Part shown: in pieces, positions 45,663 through 54,029 of the stretch
How the letters are laid out: every line of letters begins with the position of its first letter
How positions within the stretch are numbered: the first letter of the stretch is position 1
NCBI RefSeq assembly: GCF_009762775.1
Contig: NZ_CP046401.1
Span: 3,472,001 to 3,536,000, forward strand
From: Maribellus comscasis
GTDB taxonomy: Bacteria > Bacteroidota > Bacteroidia > Bacteroidales > Prolixibacteraceae
DNA: 64,000 nt
Direction of reading: 5' to 3'
Program-made: the position numbers and the translations under genes
Notes under the pieces: generated by a model
Databases searched by the model: none
What the model saw: only the letters and a program-made list of their open reading frames with translations
Told to the model about the DNA's origin: nothing

Positions 45663-46109
45663 CCAGTTTTTTATTTCGTTTACTTCGTTTTCAATTTCTG
45701 ATAACTCAATTATCTCATCTTGATATTCAACTTTCGTCGTCGTACGTTTCCAAAATGGAAAGAACCAAGTCATTGCAGTACCCAAATTATATATTTCATC
45801 ATCTCCAATTGTCAAGCTTGTTTTATGTTTGTATGGAAATCTACCTTTTAAATAATGTGTGATTTTCTTTTTCATCGTCAATAAATTAAAGAAAAGTTCA
45901 ACCACCTCATTTAAATCGTCATACCTCGGGTCACAATGAATGTGAGTCATGCCATATCCAACTGTTAATTCACGAGAGTCAGACATTATCCATATTCCCG
46001 TTTCTCTAATTGAAAGATACTTTTCGTCTTTATTTTCAATAATCTCATTTGGGAAAACTTTATATAATAACTCTTTGATTTTCTCAAAAATTATCTCATG
46101 ATTTTCCAT
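45657..46109 (-). CDS. Unknown protein of 150 aa
   Basis: Soluble, mixed alpha/beta, without signal peptide (MENHEIIFEKIKELLYKVFP). I do not recognise it. It overlaps its upstream neighbour by 14 bases, so the two are translated together; both are small and acidic, and a toxin/immunity relation is conceivable but not shown. Its TAA stop is supplied by the R'' box of attC-like site 4. Confidence 0.75.
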   Translation of the reverse strand: MENHEIIFEKIKELLYKVFPNEIIENKDEKYLSIRETGIWIMSDSRELTVGYGMTHIHCDPRYDDLNEVVELFFNLLTMKKKITHYLKGRFPYKHKTSLTIGDDEIYNLGTAMTWFFPFWKRTTTKVEYQDEIIELSEIENEVNEIKNWL

Positions 46110-46569
46110 TCTTATTCCAATTAAGGTTAAACCTTTTAATTACTTCATCATTTTCATTTAATGAGTCAGGCGGTAATGATGGACTTAATGCATGAAAAGG
46201 AGGATATCCTTCACTTTTGTGATATAAAAACTCTTTAAGTTTTGAAAATCTTCCGCAACATTCCAATGAAAAATAAGTGAAATTCTTATCTACATTTTCT
46301 ACTTGAATATTTATCCATTCAGGGATTGCATAATCCATCCATAATAAATCAACTACATCCTCTATTTCAACTGGTTTTGATATTTGATTCAATTTCTTCA
46401 CTTTTGGAAATGTAACTTCTCCGTCCTCTAAGCCTTCTCTAAAAGTGGAATTTATTTTAACAATAAACTTAAACTGTTCTGGCAGTTTATTAATTACCAT
46501 TTCTTTTGTAAATGGGTAAACTTCATTTATTGCTTTTATCAGATTATTATGGAATTCTTTTTTGTCCAT
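46096..46569 (-). CDS. Unknown protein of 157 aa
   Basis: Soluble protein starting MDKKEFHNNLIKAINEVYPF; the middle reads WMDYAIPEWINIQVENVDK and contains a CCGRFSKLKEF turn. No family recognised. First gene of cassette 4, partner of the overlapping gene downstream. Confidence 0.75.
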   Translation of the reverse strand: MDKKEFHNNLIKAINEVYPFTKEMVINKLPEQFKFIVKINSTFREGLEDGEVTFPKVKKLNQISKPVEIEDVVDLLWMDYAIPEWINIQVENVDKNFTYFSLECCGRFSKLKEFLYHKSEGYPPFHALSPSLPPDSLNENDEVIKRFNLNWNKNGKS

Positions 46570-46601
46570 TATTTAGGATGTATCGTTAGTTTTAAAATTG
46601 G

Positions 46602-46734
46602 CTATAACGGTTGGTACATGTTGTCGGGGCGGATTTCGGAGAGCGTTCCTGTCCGAAGGACACGGAACTGCGAAACGAGAATCCGCAGTTGGCGTACCAC
46701 CGAACCCAGCCCTGCAATATGTACCTTGTTAGCA
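46602..46734 (-). other. attC-like site 5 (subtype B)
   Basis: Boxes CTATAAC (46602-46608) and GTTAGCA (46728-46734). Nearly identical to site 4 over its middle, but with different end boxes. The GTT box pairs with TGCTAAC of site 6. Confidence 0.92.
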
Positions 46735-46742
46735 TTAGTGTT

Positions 46743-47378
46743 TTATTTTTCAACTTTAAAGAACGATGGAAATCTTTTCGAGTATTTGACTTGAACTTTC
46801 CCGCTCCTCAAATTATTAATTATCAATTGCCCTCCGCTATTTTTATATTGATTCATTTCGGTAAAAAGTCCTGAATCTTTCGCAGCATAAGCAACCATTA
46901 ATCCTGAAGATTGTACTTTATCACCAGCATTAAAATCAATCTGATAGAAATCTTCATGTCCGATTTTTACAAGGTCAATTCTCTTTATTCCTTTGGCGTA
47001 TCCAGTTGCAATAGCAGTATCGTGAATTAAGAAATAATCTCTTAGTCTGTAATTTAGATTTTTCCCTAATCTTTCAAGTCCAAGGATAACGACAAAAACT
47101 AAAATTGTAAGAATTAGTGGCTTTAGTTTTGCTACGATTTTACTCAAGCCAGGAAATAAAGATTTCTTTCCCTTGCTATTTGTCTTTTCAAAACTGCTCG
47201 GTACCATAAGAACTAGTCCAACTGCAAATGATAATATTGAAAATCCTCTAACAAAACTCCAATAGTTCATATTGTGATTTAGAGTAGTTTTTATCAATAG
47301 TCCGATGATGATAATTGCTAGTGCAACGAGATATTTTAGATGTTTAGTCACTTCGTTTTCTTGGTTCTTAAAATGCAA
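46743..47378 (-). CDS. Membrane protein, three helices, unknown
   Basis: Up to 211 residues; no ATG. A TTG at 47378 lies inside a half attC-like site, and a GTG at 47351 is an alternative start, so the original 5' end may have been replaced. Helices at about 13-32, 39-58 and 86-104, then a soluble C-terminal domain (FYQIDFNAGDKVQSSGLMVAY). No known family. Distal gene of cassette 5, ending eight bases before site 5. Confidence 0.65.
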   Translation of the reverse strand: MHFKNQENEVTKHLKYLVALAIIIIGLLIKTTLNHNMNYWSFVRGFSILSFAVGLVLMVPSSFEKTNSKGKKSLFPGLSKIVAKLKPLILTILVFVVILGLERLGKNLNYRLRDYFLIHDTAIATGYAKGIKRIDLVKIGHEDFYQIDFNAGDKVQSSGLMVAYAAKDSGLFTEMNQYKNSGGQLIINNLRSGKVQVKYSKRFPSFFKVEK

Positions 47379-47400
47379 TATGTACTTTGTTCGTATTAGT
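47373..47400 (-). other. Degenerate half attC-like site inside cassette 5
   Basis: ATGCAATATGTACTTTGTTC and following bases match the high-coordinate half of the subtype B site at 46602-46734, but the GTT box is GTTCGTA and the other half is absent. It stands directly after the stop of the 143-residue gene. It looks like the scar of an attC whose loss fused two cassettes. Confidence 0.7.
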
Positions 47401-47410
47401 GTTTTATTTA

Positions 47411-47842
47411 TTAATAGTCAGCATATTCAATTGAAATCTCGCTTAAGTCATCTAGTTCATAGATTTCCTTGAAATTCCTAAAAACTTCTTTTTCAATTTC
47501 AGATGGTTCTTGTCCAATTATTTTCAAGTAATTAAAATTTCCTTTTGGTTCTTCGTAAAAGTGATATTCTTTTTCAAAGTCAGAATTTTTGAACTTTTCT
47601 AATTTATCAAAAGTTAATGTCTTGTTTTTGTTGAAGAAATGGATTGCAACAAAATCATTTGGGTCTAAGATTTTTAATCCTTTGTTTTGGAAGTTTTTTG
47701 CTGGCATTACTTGAAAGAGAATCTGGTCTTTGATGTAAAACATCAAATGAAGGTTATTCGGTTGCTGATTCAGAATTTCTGTCAGTCTTATTGCAATTGA
47801 TTGATTATTTCTTCTATCCTTCTTGAAAATATTAAATATCAT
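47411..47842 (-). CDS. Unknown soluble protein of 143 aa
   Basis: No signal peptide; MIFNIFKKDRRNNQSIAIRL then alternating strands and helices with a C-terminal acidic helix (PSEIEKEVFRNFKEIYELDD). Not recognised. First gene of cassette 5; its own attC survives only as a half site at 47373. Confidence 0.72.
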   Translation of the reverse strand: MIFNIFKKDRRNNQSIAIRLTEILNQQPNNLHLMFYIKDQILFQVMPAKNFQNKGLKILDPNDFVAIHFFNKNKTLTFDKLEKFKNSDFEKEYHFYEEPKGNFNYLKIIGQEPSEIEKEVFRNFKEIYELDDLSEISIEYADY

Positions 47843-47861
47843 AATGTGTTTTTAACATTAA

Positions 47862-47994
47862 TGCTAACGGTCACTTGTATGTGGTCGGGCGGGATTTCCA
47901 ACAGAAATCCTGTCAGACCCGCAGGAAAGTGGGCGCAAGGTCTGACTTGTCAGACCGCTAAAACCCCCGCCTGCCATATGACAATTTGTTAGGC
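47862..47994 (-). other. attC-like site 6 (subtype C)
   Basis: Boxes TGCTAAC (47862-47868) and GTTAGGC (47988-47994), the latter a perfect GTTRRRY. Outer arms TTGTATGTGGTCGGGCGGG / CCCGCCTGCCATATGACAA, inner GTCAGACC / GGTCTGAC pair. The TAA stop of the following gene is in the GTT box. Pairs with GCCTAAC of site 7. Confidence 0.92.
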
Positions 47995-48462
47995 ATAGTT
48001 TTTTTCTTTTATTTTATTAAATGCGTCCTTAATTGTCTTCCTATCTTCAAAAGAACTGAAGTCAACCAAGTCTATATTGTGATTTCTATTTTGCGAGTCA
48101 ATAAACTCAATTGAGTTAATTTTTATAATAATACTATCCAAATTGTCAATTGATATAGATTTGGCTTCAGCTTTTTGAATTTTGTAATCTATTAAAATGG
48201 CATTTGAGTGTTCATTCGGATAAAATCGAATGTGAATACCATTCATTTTTTTTATCGTGATTGAACTTGTAATAAACATGGTGACACCCATGATAAAAAA
48301 CAAAACCGTTTGAATTATTGATAGTATATTAACCGAGTCTTCTTGTACAGAAAAGTCTTCGGTTAACAACAAGTAAATGCCTATAAGAAATAAGATTACC
48401 GATAATCCTTTAAGCGTTTTTTGTTTTTTTACAATCTTTTCTGTAGTAATATTTGTTTCCAT
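47989..48462 (-). CDS. Small membrane protein with PH-like soluble part, unknown
   Basis: 157 residues: two helices (about 18-35 and 46-66) then a beta-rich domain (IHIRFYPNEHSNAILIDYKI, KSISIDNLDSIIIKI) and a final helix. The layout recalls bacterial PH-like membrane proteins, without a firm match. Only gene of cassette 6, the shortest intact coding cassette (614 bp). Stop codon is formed by the R'' box. Confidence 0.75.
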   Translation of the reverse strand: METNITTEKIVKKQKTLKGLSVILFLIGIYLLLTEDFSVQEDSVNILSIIQTVLFFIMGVTMFITSSITIKKMNGIHIRFYPNEHSNAILIDYKIQKAEAKSISIDNLDSIIIKINSIEFIDSQNRNHNIDLVDFSSFEDRKTIKDAFNKIKEKNYA

Positions 48463-48475
48463 TTTTTAAAATTAT

Positions 48476-48608
48476 GCCTAACGGTGGTGGTATGAGGTCG
48501 TGGCTGTCAGACGAGAGTCTGACCAGTCCGACCGAAACTGAGGTTGGGACGAGATTCGACTTGTCGAATCCGTACGAACCTAGCCATGACTTATACCACG
48601 TGTTAGCG
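48476..48608 (-). other. attC-like site 7 (subtype D)
   Basis: Boxes GCCTAAC (48476-48482) and GTTAGCG (48602-48608). Outer arms GGTGGTATGAGGTCGTGGCT / AGCCATGACTTATACCACG, inner GTCAGACGAGAGTCTGAC and GATTCGACTTGTCGAATC hairpins. Pairs with CGCTAAC of site 8. Confidence 0.9.
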
Positions 48609-48617
48609 TGTCGTAAT

Positions 48618-49538
48618 TTATTTATAAGCTGTTCTTTTTGTTTGCATTCTTATTTCTATTGTATCTGTAACAAACTCCATATGAAATATAGAGCTATCTA
48701 TCCATGCTGTATTTGAATCCCAATAGTAAATTGTTGAATTGTCCATTTTAGGGTTTCTTCTTTTCTCATTATTCTCAGAAAAGTGATTTGCTAAATAATC
48801 TTCCGGATTTTCAAAAAAACTTTCATCGAGGGCAACTTTTGCTTCTATTTTATAAATTCCGTCTGTTACAGACAGTGTTTGATAATTTATAGAAGTATTA
48901 ACCAACATTCCAGATTGAGGATTAGGAATTTGTACCTGTTCAGATATAGCTGATGTTTTTGGTATTTGAGTACCATAGAAATCAAAAATATCCATAGCTT
49001 CTTTGGTCAAAGTGGCTTTCATTTCTTCTTCAAAACTCAAGTCATTTGAAAGAAGGTTTTTTAAATCTTGATATGCAGAAGGCTGAATCTTTAGACTATC
49101 CGCAATTGATGAAATTTTATTAGTGAAACTTTCCAATAAAACTTTGGAATTTAACAACTCAATTTCTTCACCAGTATTGGATATTTTAACTTGAAAAGGA
49201 ATTGAAAGAATGGGGCAAGCATTTATTAAGTCAATGAATTGGGTTATTCCATTGTCAAAGGAATCAATTTGAGTCTTAAAGTCTAACACCGGTTTTGACT
49301 CACTTTGTAATTCAACGACATAACTGTCTCGCAGTTTGCTCACAACGCTTACTTTGTATATTTTTTCAGTGTTTAGGTCATAAATGGTGTCACTATTCAC
49401 AAGGCAAAACGATTTTACATTTGTCTTATAATATCGGTAATCACCAACGGTCCAATCGGGCACTGCAAAATCACTATCAACTGTTTGATTGCAAGAAACA
49501 ATCACAAGAAGCAAAATTATAAGTTGAATATATCTCAT
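48618..49538 (-). CDS. Lipoprotein of 306 aa, unknown
   Basis: Signal peptide with lipobox LLLVIVSC (Cys about 16), then NQTVDSDFAVPDWTVGDYRY. The mature part is mostly beta with a helical middle (ALTKEAMDIFDFYGTQ-like region) and ends near MQTKRTAYK. No family recognised. It follows the TonB-C-like gene by seven bases in cassette 7 and ends nine bases before site 7. Confidence 0.75.
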   Translation of the reverse strand: MRYIQLIILLLVIVSCNQTVDSDFAVPDWTVGDYRYYKTNVKSFCLVNSDTIYDLNTEKIYKVSVVSKLRDSYVVELQSESKPVLDFKTQIDSFDNGITQFIDLINACPILSIPFQVKISNTGEEIELLNSKVLLESFTNKISSIADSLKIQPSAYQDLKNLLSNDLSFEEEMKATLTKEAMDIFDFYGTQIPKTSAISEQVQIPNPQSGMLVNTSINYQTLSVTDGIYKIEAKVALDESFFENPEDYLANHFSENNEKRRNPKMDNSTIYYWDSNTAWIDSSIFHMEFVTDTIEIRMQTKRTAYK

Positions 49539-49545
49539 TTAAGCA

Positions 49546-49998
49546 TTAATCTTTTAAAGAGAATTTTACTGGTTGAATGTTTAAAACACGAACTTTTCTA
49601 CCATCTTTTTCTCCTGGAATCCATTTAGGCATTTTTTTTATAAACTTAACCGCTTCTTTTTCTAAATATCCATCAACAGAATTTGTTGCAACAACGTTTG
49701 TGATTTCTCCATTAGTCTCAACAATAAATAATACATAAACTATTCCTTCAATACCATTTTTTCTTGAATCACGGGGATAAATAAAATGTTTCTGATAAAA
49801 ATTTACTAAAGATTCATAACCTCCTTTAAAGGAAGGATTTTTATCAACCTGCCAATAAAGGTTTGTCGTGTCAGTTTTTTGCAAGTATTTATCAAACTCT
49901 TTTGGAATCTGAGCAGTTGCCTCAACAAATGAAAATAGTAACGTAAATGTTAAAAGGGCTTTAATTAATCGATATGAAATAGTTTGGAATTTATTCAT
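49546..49998 (-). CDS. Exported protein with TonB C-terminal-like domain
   Basis: 150 residues: signal peptide ending ATAQ, short linker, then the TonB_C-like part (about 75-145) with YPRDSRKNGIEGIVYVLFIV, a VETNGEITNV strand and MPKWIPGEKDGRKVRV. Unlike real TonB it has no retained N-terminal anchor and no Pro-rich linker, so it is likely a periplasmic stand-alone domain. First gene of cassette 7. Confidence 0.82.
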   Translation of the reverse strand: MNKFQTISYRLIKALLTFTLLFSFVEATAQIPKEFDKYLQKTDTTNLYWQVDKNPSFKGGYESLVNFYQKHFIYPRDSRKNGIEGIVYVLFIVETNGEITNVVATNSVDGYLEKEAVKFIKKMPKWIPGEKDGRKVRVLNIQPVKFSLKD

Positions 49999-50058
49999 TT
50001 TTTATCGTTACAGAGTTTATTCTTTATTAATCATTTTTGTATTTGACTCCATTATGCA

Positions 50059-50191
50059 CGCTAACGGTCACTTGCAAGTTGTCGTTGCGGATTCCGGAGC
50101 TCGTTCTTGTCCGACAGGACGGAACGATGTTGCGAGAATCCGGTGTTCGACAACGCACAAAACCCGCAATGCAATTTGCAATTTGTTAGCA
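50059..50191 (-). other. attC-like site 8 (subtype A)
   Basis: Boxes CGCTAAC (50059-50065) and GTTAGCA (50185-50191). Outer arms TTGCAAGTTGTCGTTGCGG / CCGCAATGCAATTTGCAA, inner GGAACGA pair and TGTCCGACAGGAC hairpin. Pairs with TGCTAAC of site 9 across the IS21-carrying cassette 8. Confidence 0.92.
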
Positions 50192-50198
50192 ACTGTTT

Positions 50199-50804
50199 TT
50201 ATTTTATTTCAATTATTTCTCGTATCTGTTCACATGCATCACCAACAGCAGATGTAAGATTAGGATTAGTTGGGTCATAATCTAATGATGTCACTCCGAG
50301 TAAGTCAGTCATTATTTTAACGTTAACGCCTCTTGGTTTTACAAAAAAAGCTTTTCTTCTTGTGTGCTTGCCAAGAAACATTCCGTATTCAAAGATTACA
50401 TTATCTCTCGGAATATTTGTTTCTTTCCCTCTGCTAAAAATTTTATCATCAGGAGTAAATACAAATATTCCATAATCATATTGTAACAACATGTTTTCAA
50501 GAATTTCGATGTAAGCTTGACTTGGTTTGTCAAAGATGCCGTCCGCCCATGTATCAACATGTGCATCGTATCTTAAACCTGTTTTTATTTTTCTCGCTAT
50601 TTTTAATCCTTCAGTTGATGACCCAATAAAGATTTTTGGTCTTTTTATTTCAACTCCATTCTGTAACAATTCTCCTGATTTGGACATCAGTAAACTAATT
50701 GCATTAAACTGGTCTTCTGATATCGGCATTTTACTTTTTAAAATTTCCCTTTTACAGTCATCACAAAAAGCACTAGCTCTCATACTTTTTAAAATGTCCA
50801 ATTT
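50199..50804 (-). pseudogene. TIR-like (CAP12-type) nucleotide-binding protein, 3' part
   Basis: Last 201 codons of a gene split by an IS21 element. The C-terminal domain begins KIFIGSSTEGLKIARKIKTG and has WADGIFDKPSQAYIEILEN, DYGIFVFTPDDK and PRDNVIFEYGMFLGKHTRR. These are the hallmarks of the TIR-like CAP12/PF10137 group, often NAD-cleaving effectors activated by cyclic nucleotides. Joined to 53403-53879 after removing the IS and one ATTTT copy, the frame is restored as FDFCENKLDILKSM, giving 360 residues. No cyclase gene stands beside it. Cargo of cassette 8. Confidence 0.85.
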
Positions 50805-50990
50805 ATTTTTGGCTATTCTGGTTCGTTTTGTGCCACCGATTTCGGAGTGGTTTGTGCCACTGATTTCGGTTCAAACTGTGCCACCGGGTAGCTAAAAAGC
50901 GGATAATTTTCGGCTCGTTTTGTGCCACTCCGGTCAGGTCCGGTTACTCTAACGGTTCGTTTTGTGCCACTTTGGGAGATCAGTTAAAAC

Positions 50991-52565
50991 ATGCTATATC
51001 GCAGATTTTTTCTGGATATGGCAAACAAACTTGATCCGATGGATTTAAAACAGATTTTATCGTTGCACAACGAGGGTTTAAGCAACCGGCAGATTGGCGA
51101 TCTTTTGAGTATTTCGCGCAACACAGTCAACAATTACATCAAGCTGGCAAAGTCCAGCGATTACAGTATCAGGGAAATGCTGACAATGGATCCTCACCAG
51201 TTGGGGGAACTTTTTACAGCACACACTACACTTATTACCAACCGGTACGACGAGCTGATGGCCTGGTTCGACAAAGTAAACCAACAACGTAACCACCCCG
51301 GGTTTACTTTTATGTACCATTACCAGGAATACCAGGGCCAGGTTTCCAATCCGTACAGTTATACCCAGTTTATGGAACATTACCACCGAAAATACGACCA
51401 GGTGAAAGGTTCTATGAAACTGGAGCATGAAGCCGGAAGGGAGATGTACATTGATTTTGCAGGCAAAAAATTACATATCATTAATAAAGAAACCGGAGAG
51501 CTTATCCCGGTAGAAGTCTTTGTCGCTTTGCTGCCCAACAGCCAGTACGCCTATGTTACAGCTTGCTTAAGCCAAAAACGCGAAGACCTTATTTCTTGTA
51601 CGGCTCGTGCCCTTTCATTCTTTGGCGGTGTGCCCAAAGCTATTGTATCGGACAATTTAAAATCGGCAGTTACCCGTGCAAGCAAGTACGAACCAGAGAT
51701 AAACCGGACGTTCAAAGATTTTGCCCGTCATTACGGATGTGTTATCAACCCAACACGCAGCTATGCCCCACAAGACAAAGCATTGGTCGAAAACGCCGTT
51801 AACCTCGCCTACCAGCGTATTTATTATCCCTTAAGGGATATGGACTTCTTTTCGCTCGAAGATCTGAACCGTGAGATCAGAAAACTTTTAAAAGGATATA
51901 ATAACTTGTTGTTTCAGAGAAAACAAGCCAGCCGCCGGGAACTTTTTCAATCAGTGGAACGTGCTTACCTTAAACCACTACCCGACACTGCTTACCAGTT
52001 GAAAGATTACCGCAGGGCAAAAGTCCAGAAGATTGGCTATGTCTATTTTTCTACCGAGAAAAGTTATTACAGTGTCCCTTACCGGTACATCGGGAAATCA
52101 ACACTTATCCATTATACCGCATCCACCGTAGAAGTGTATTATAACCACCAGCGTATTGCCCTCCACAAACGTAATTACACCAGGGGAAGTTACAATACTA
52201 TCAAAGAGCATTTGAGCAGTACCCATAAAGCATATTCTGAATGGAACCCGGATTTTTTTAGAAGGATAGCTTCCAAACATGGCCCCAACGTGTTGGCAGT
52301 TATAGACCAGTTGGTCAGTAACTGTGACTACCCTGAGCCAGTCTATAAACGGGCAATGGGCATTATCCAGCTCCATCGGTCTTATGGTTCCCTGCGTTTA
52401 GACAATGCCTGTAAAAGAGCCTTGCTTGTCGAAACTTATTCCCTTAGGCGCATTAGCAATATCCTTAAAAACAATATGGATACACTTCCTTTCCCGGAAG
52501 AAAACACCAATGTCCCGCACATTCCTGCACACAACAATTTGCGCGGGGCAGCGGCTTATAAATAA
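50991..52565 (+). CDS. istA: IS21-family transposase IstA
   Basis: 524 residues (an alternative start MANKLDPMDL is at 51018). N-terminal helix-turn-helix HNEGLSNRQIGDLLSISRNT, then the DDE core: Asp in MYIDFAGKKLHI, Asp in AIVSDNLKSAV and Glu in DKALVENAVNLAYQRIY. The C-terminal part has Mu-transposase-like FSTEKSYYSVPYRYIGK. All catalytic residues are present, so the element may be active. Confidence 0.95.
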   Translation: MLYRRFFLDMANKLDPMDLKQILSLHNEGLSNRQIGDLLSISRNTVNNYIKLAKSSDYSIREMLTMDPHQLGELFTAHTTLITNRYDELMAWFDKVNQQRNHPGFTFMYHYQEYQGQVSNPYSYTQFMEHYHRKYDQVKGSMKLEHEAGREMYIDFAGKKLHIINKETGELIPVEVFVALLPNSQYAYVTACLSQKREDLISCTARALSFFGGVPKAIVSDNLKSAVTRASKYEPEINRTFKDFARHYGCVINPTRSYAPQDKALVENAVNLAYQRIYYPLRDMDFFSLEDLNREIRKLLKGYNNLLFQRKQASRRELFQSVERAYLKPLPDTAYQLKDYRRAKVQKIGYVYFSTEKSYYSVPYRYIGKSTLIHYTASTVEVYYNHQRIALHKRNYTRGSYNTIKEHLSSTHKAYSEWNPDFFRRIASKHGPNVLAVIDQLVSNCDYPEPVYKRAMGIIQLHRSYGSLRLDNACKRALLVETYSLRRISNILKNNMDTLPFPEENTNVPHIPAHNNLRGAAAYK

Positions 52566-52581
52566 CTCTAAAATTTTTAAT

Positions 52582-53322
52582 ATGAACAACAATCAGACAG
52601 TTGAGAAACTAAGGCAGATGCGTATTGGCGCAATGGCCGACCTGCATTTGCAACATGTAAAAAACAATGGTTTACAAGAGCTCACCCCCGATGAGTACCT
52701 GGCCCTGCTTACTGACCATGAATGGGAAAGCAGGCAGAACCAGAAAATACAAAGGCTTTTAAAACAAGCAGCTTTCCGCCAAAAAGCAAGCGTGGAAGAA
52801 GTGCGTTTTGCCCCATCGCGTAACCTCGACCGAAACATGTTTAACCGCATTGCAACACTCGACTTTATCAACCGTAAAGAAAACCTGATAATCACCGGGG
52901 CATCGGGCGTTGGTAAAAGTTACCTGGCCCAGGCATTGGGGCACCAGGCTTGTTTTAACGGATTAAAAACTTTGTATACAAACACAGCACGTTTGTTTGC
53001 AAGGATGAAGCTGGCTAAAACTGACGGTACTTACCTGAAAGAACTGAACAAGCTGCAGAAAACAAGCCTGTTGATCCTCGATGATTTTGGCTTACAGGCA
53101 CTGGACAACCACAGTCGTGAAGCATTAATGGATATTATCGACGACAGGTACAACAAAACTTCAACAATTGTTGTGTCCCAGATTCCGGTTTCTGTATGGT
53201 ACGATATTATCGGTGAAGGTACTATTGCCGATGCAATCCTTGACCGGATTGTTAACTCATCTCACCGGTTCGACCTAAAAGGAGAATCCTTGAGAAAAGG
53301 AATTTTAAAGAATCAAGATTAA
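52582..53322 (+). CDS. istB: IS21-family helper ATPase IstB
   Basis: 246 residues from the ATG at 52582 (MNNNQTVEKLRQMRIGAMAD); the longer frame starting at 52405 lies inside istA and is not credible. AAA+ DnaC-like ATPase: Walker A ITGASGVGKSYLAQAL, Walker B SLLILDDFGLQAL, sensor region STIVVSQIPV. It directs IstA to target DNA. Separated from istA by 16 bases. Confidence 0.95.
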   Translation: MNNNQTVEKLRQMRIGAMADLHLQHVKNNGLQELTPDEYLALLTDHEWESRQNQKIQRLLKQAAFRQKASVEEVRFAPSRNLDRNMFNRIATLDFINRKENLIITGASGVGKSYLAQALGHQACFNGLKTLYTNTARLFARMKLAKTDGTYLKELNKLQKTSLLILDDFGLQALDNHSREALMDIIDDRYNKTSTIVVSQIPVSVWYDIIGEGTIADAILDRIVNSSHRFDLKGESLRKGILKNQD

Positions 53323-53402
53323 TTTTTTTGTATAATTGTACCATCTCTCAAAGTGGCACGGTTTCAACCGAAAAGTGTGGCATGGTCAGACCGAAATAAC
53401 CA

Positions 53403-53879
53403 ATTTTCGCAAAAATCGAAAAGACAACCTTTTTCTGATGGTTCAAAGTGATTGTATTTATCCTTTATTACAAATTTCAATGCCATTCTTGGAAGGTAAT
53501 AAACAAAATATGATACCATTTTTTCTTTGGGAATTATTAAGTCTGCGACAGAATGACTCGTCAAAATTGAGAATCCTAAATCCGTATATGTAGTGCCAAA
53601 AAGATTTTGCCAACCATCATCTTCTATTGAAGATTCTGTAAGAAATAAAATGTGCGGATAGAAACCTTTATGTTCATCTCTTATTTTTGTAGCTTCTAAG
53701 AAGAATTCATCTGCTTTGATATTGTCAAAATTTAGCAATTCATATTTTCTTTTAATTCTATCATTCACAATTGAAAAGTTAAATTCAATTTGTGTTGAAT
53801 TCGCTATTCTGACAGCGGTTTCAATTTCATCTTTGAATTCATTGTTTAGGTTTACAATGTCAATAGGAAATTTGCTCAT
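53403..53879 (-). pseudogene. TIR-like protein gene, 5' part, cut by IS21
   Basis: First 159 codons of the gene that continues at 50804. Reads MSKFPIDIVNLNNEFKDEIE ... and ends EKGCLFDFCEN at the insertion point; the frame then runs into IS21 sequence. This N-terminal region (about 150 residues, with a FVYYLPRMALKFVIKDKY segment) and the Cys pairs around the join (GCLFDFC and CDDC, perhaps a zinc knuckle) are not a domain I recognise. It may be the sensor part of the protein (inference). Confidence 0.8.
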
Positions 53880-53897
53880 ATCTTAGTTTTAAATAGT

Positions 53898-54029
53898 TGC
53901 TAACGGTAAATTGTAAGTTTAGTGGCAGTTTGCGGGCTACATTCCTGTCAAACTGATACACATTTAGTGCGATGATGAAAAATATCAAACATGCACTTTC
54001 CCTGCCATTAAATTTACAAAATGTTGTGT
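53898..54029 (-). other. attC-like site 9 (subtype F)
   Basis: Boxes TGCTAAC (53898-53904) and GTTGTGT (54023-54029). Outer arms TTGTAAGTTTAGTGGCAG / CTGCCATTAAATTTACAA, inner AAGTGCATG-type pair with a CATTTAGTGCGATGATG centre. The coding sequence of the next gene ends inside it (at 53985). The box pairs with ACACAAC of site 10. The orphan half site at 37371 belongs to this subtype. Confidence 0.88.

Larger units (their letters stand above)
50810..53402 (+). mobile_element. IS21-family insertion sequence, 2593 bp
   Basis: Ends begin TGGCTATTCTGG (left) and TGGTTATTTCGG (right, reverse complement). Several internal repeats of the TTTTGTGCCAC type stand near the left end (50830-50970) and two near the right, as expected for IS21 transposase binding sites. 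Carries istA and istB. Flanked by a 5-bp target duplication ATTTT (50805-50809 and 53403-53407), so the insertion is simple and probably recent. It interrupts the TIR-like gene of cassette 8. Confidence 0.93.

Noticed and set aside
45539..45862. Plus-strand ORFs reading through the subtype B sites (also near 46611 and 57565)
   Set aside because: They are translations of the palindromes themselves (GERSCPKDTE...), alike only because the sites are alike.
50199..50804. A complete CBASS operon around the TIR-like gene
   Set aside because: No CD-NTase of the CBASS kind, no Cap2/Cap3 and no second effector in cassette 8; the nucleotidyltransferase-like gene is in a different cassette.
52405..52581. 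Long IstB frame beginning inside istA
   Set aside because: The extra 59 residues overlap the istA 3' end in another frame and do not resemble IstB; the ATG at 52582 gives a normal protein.
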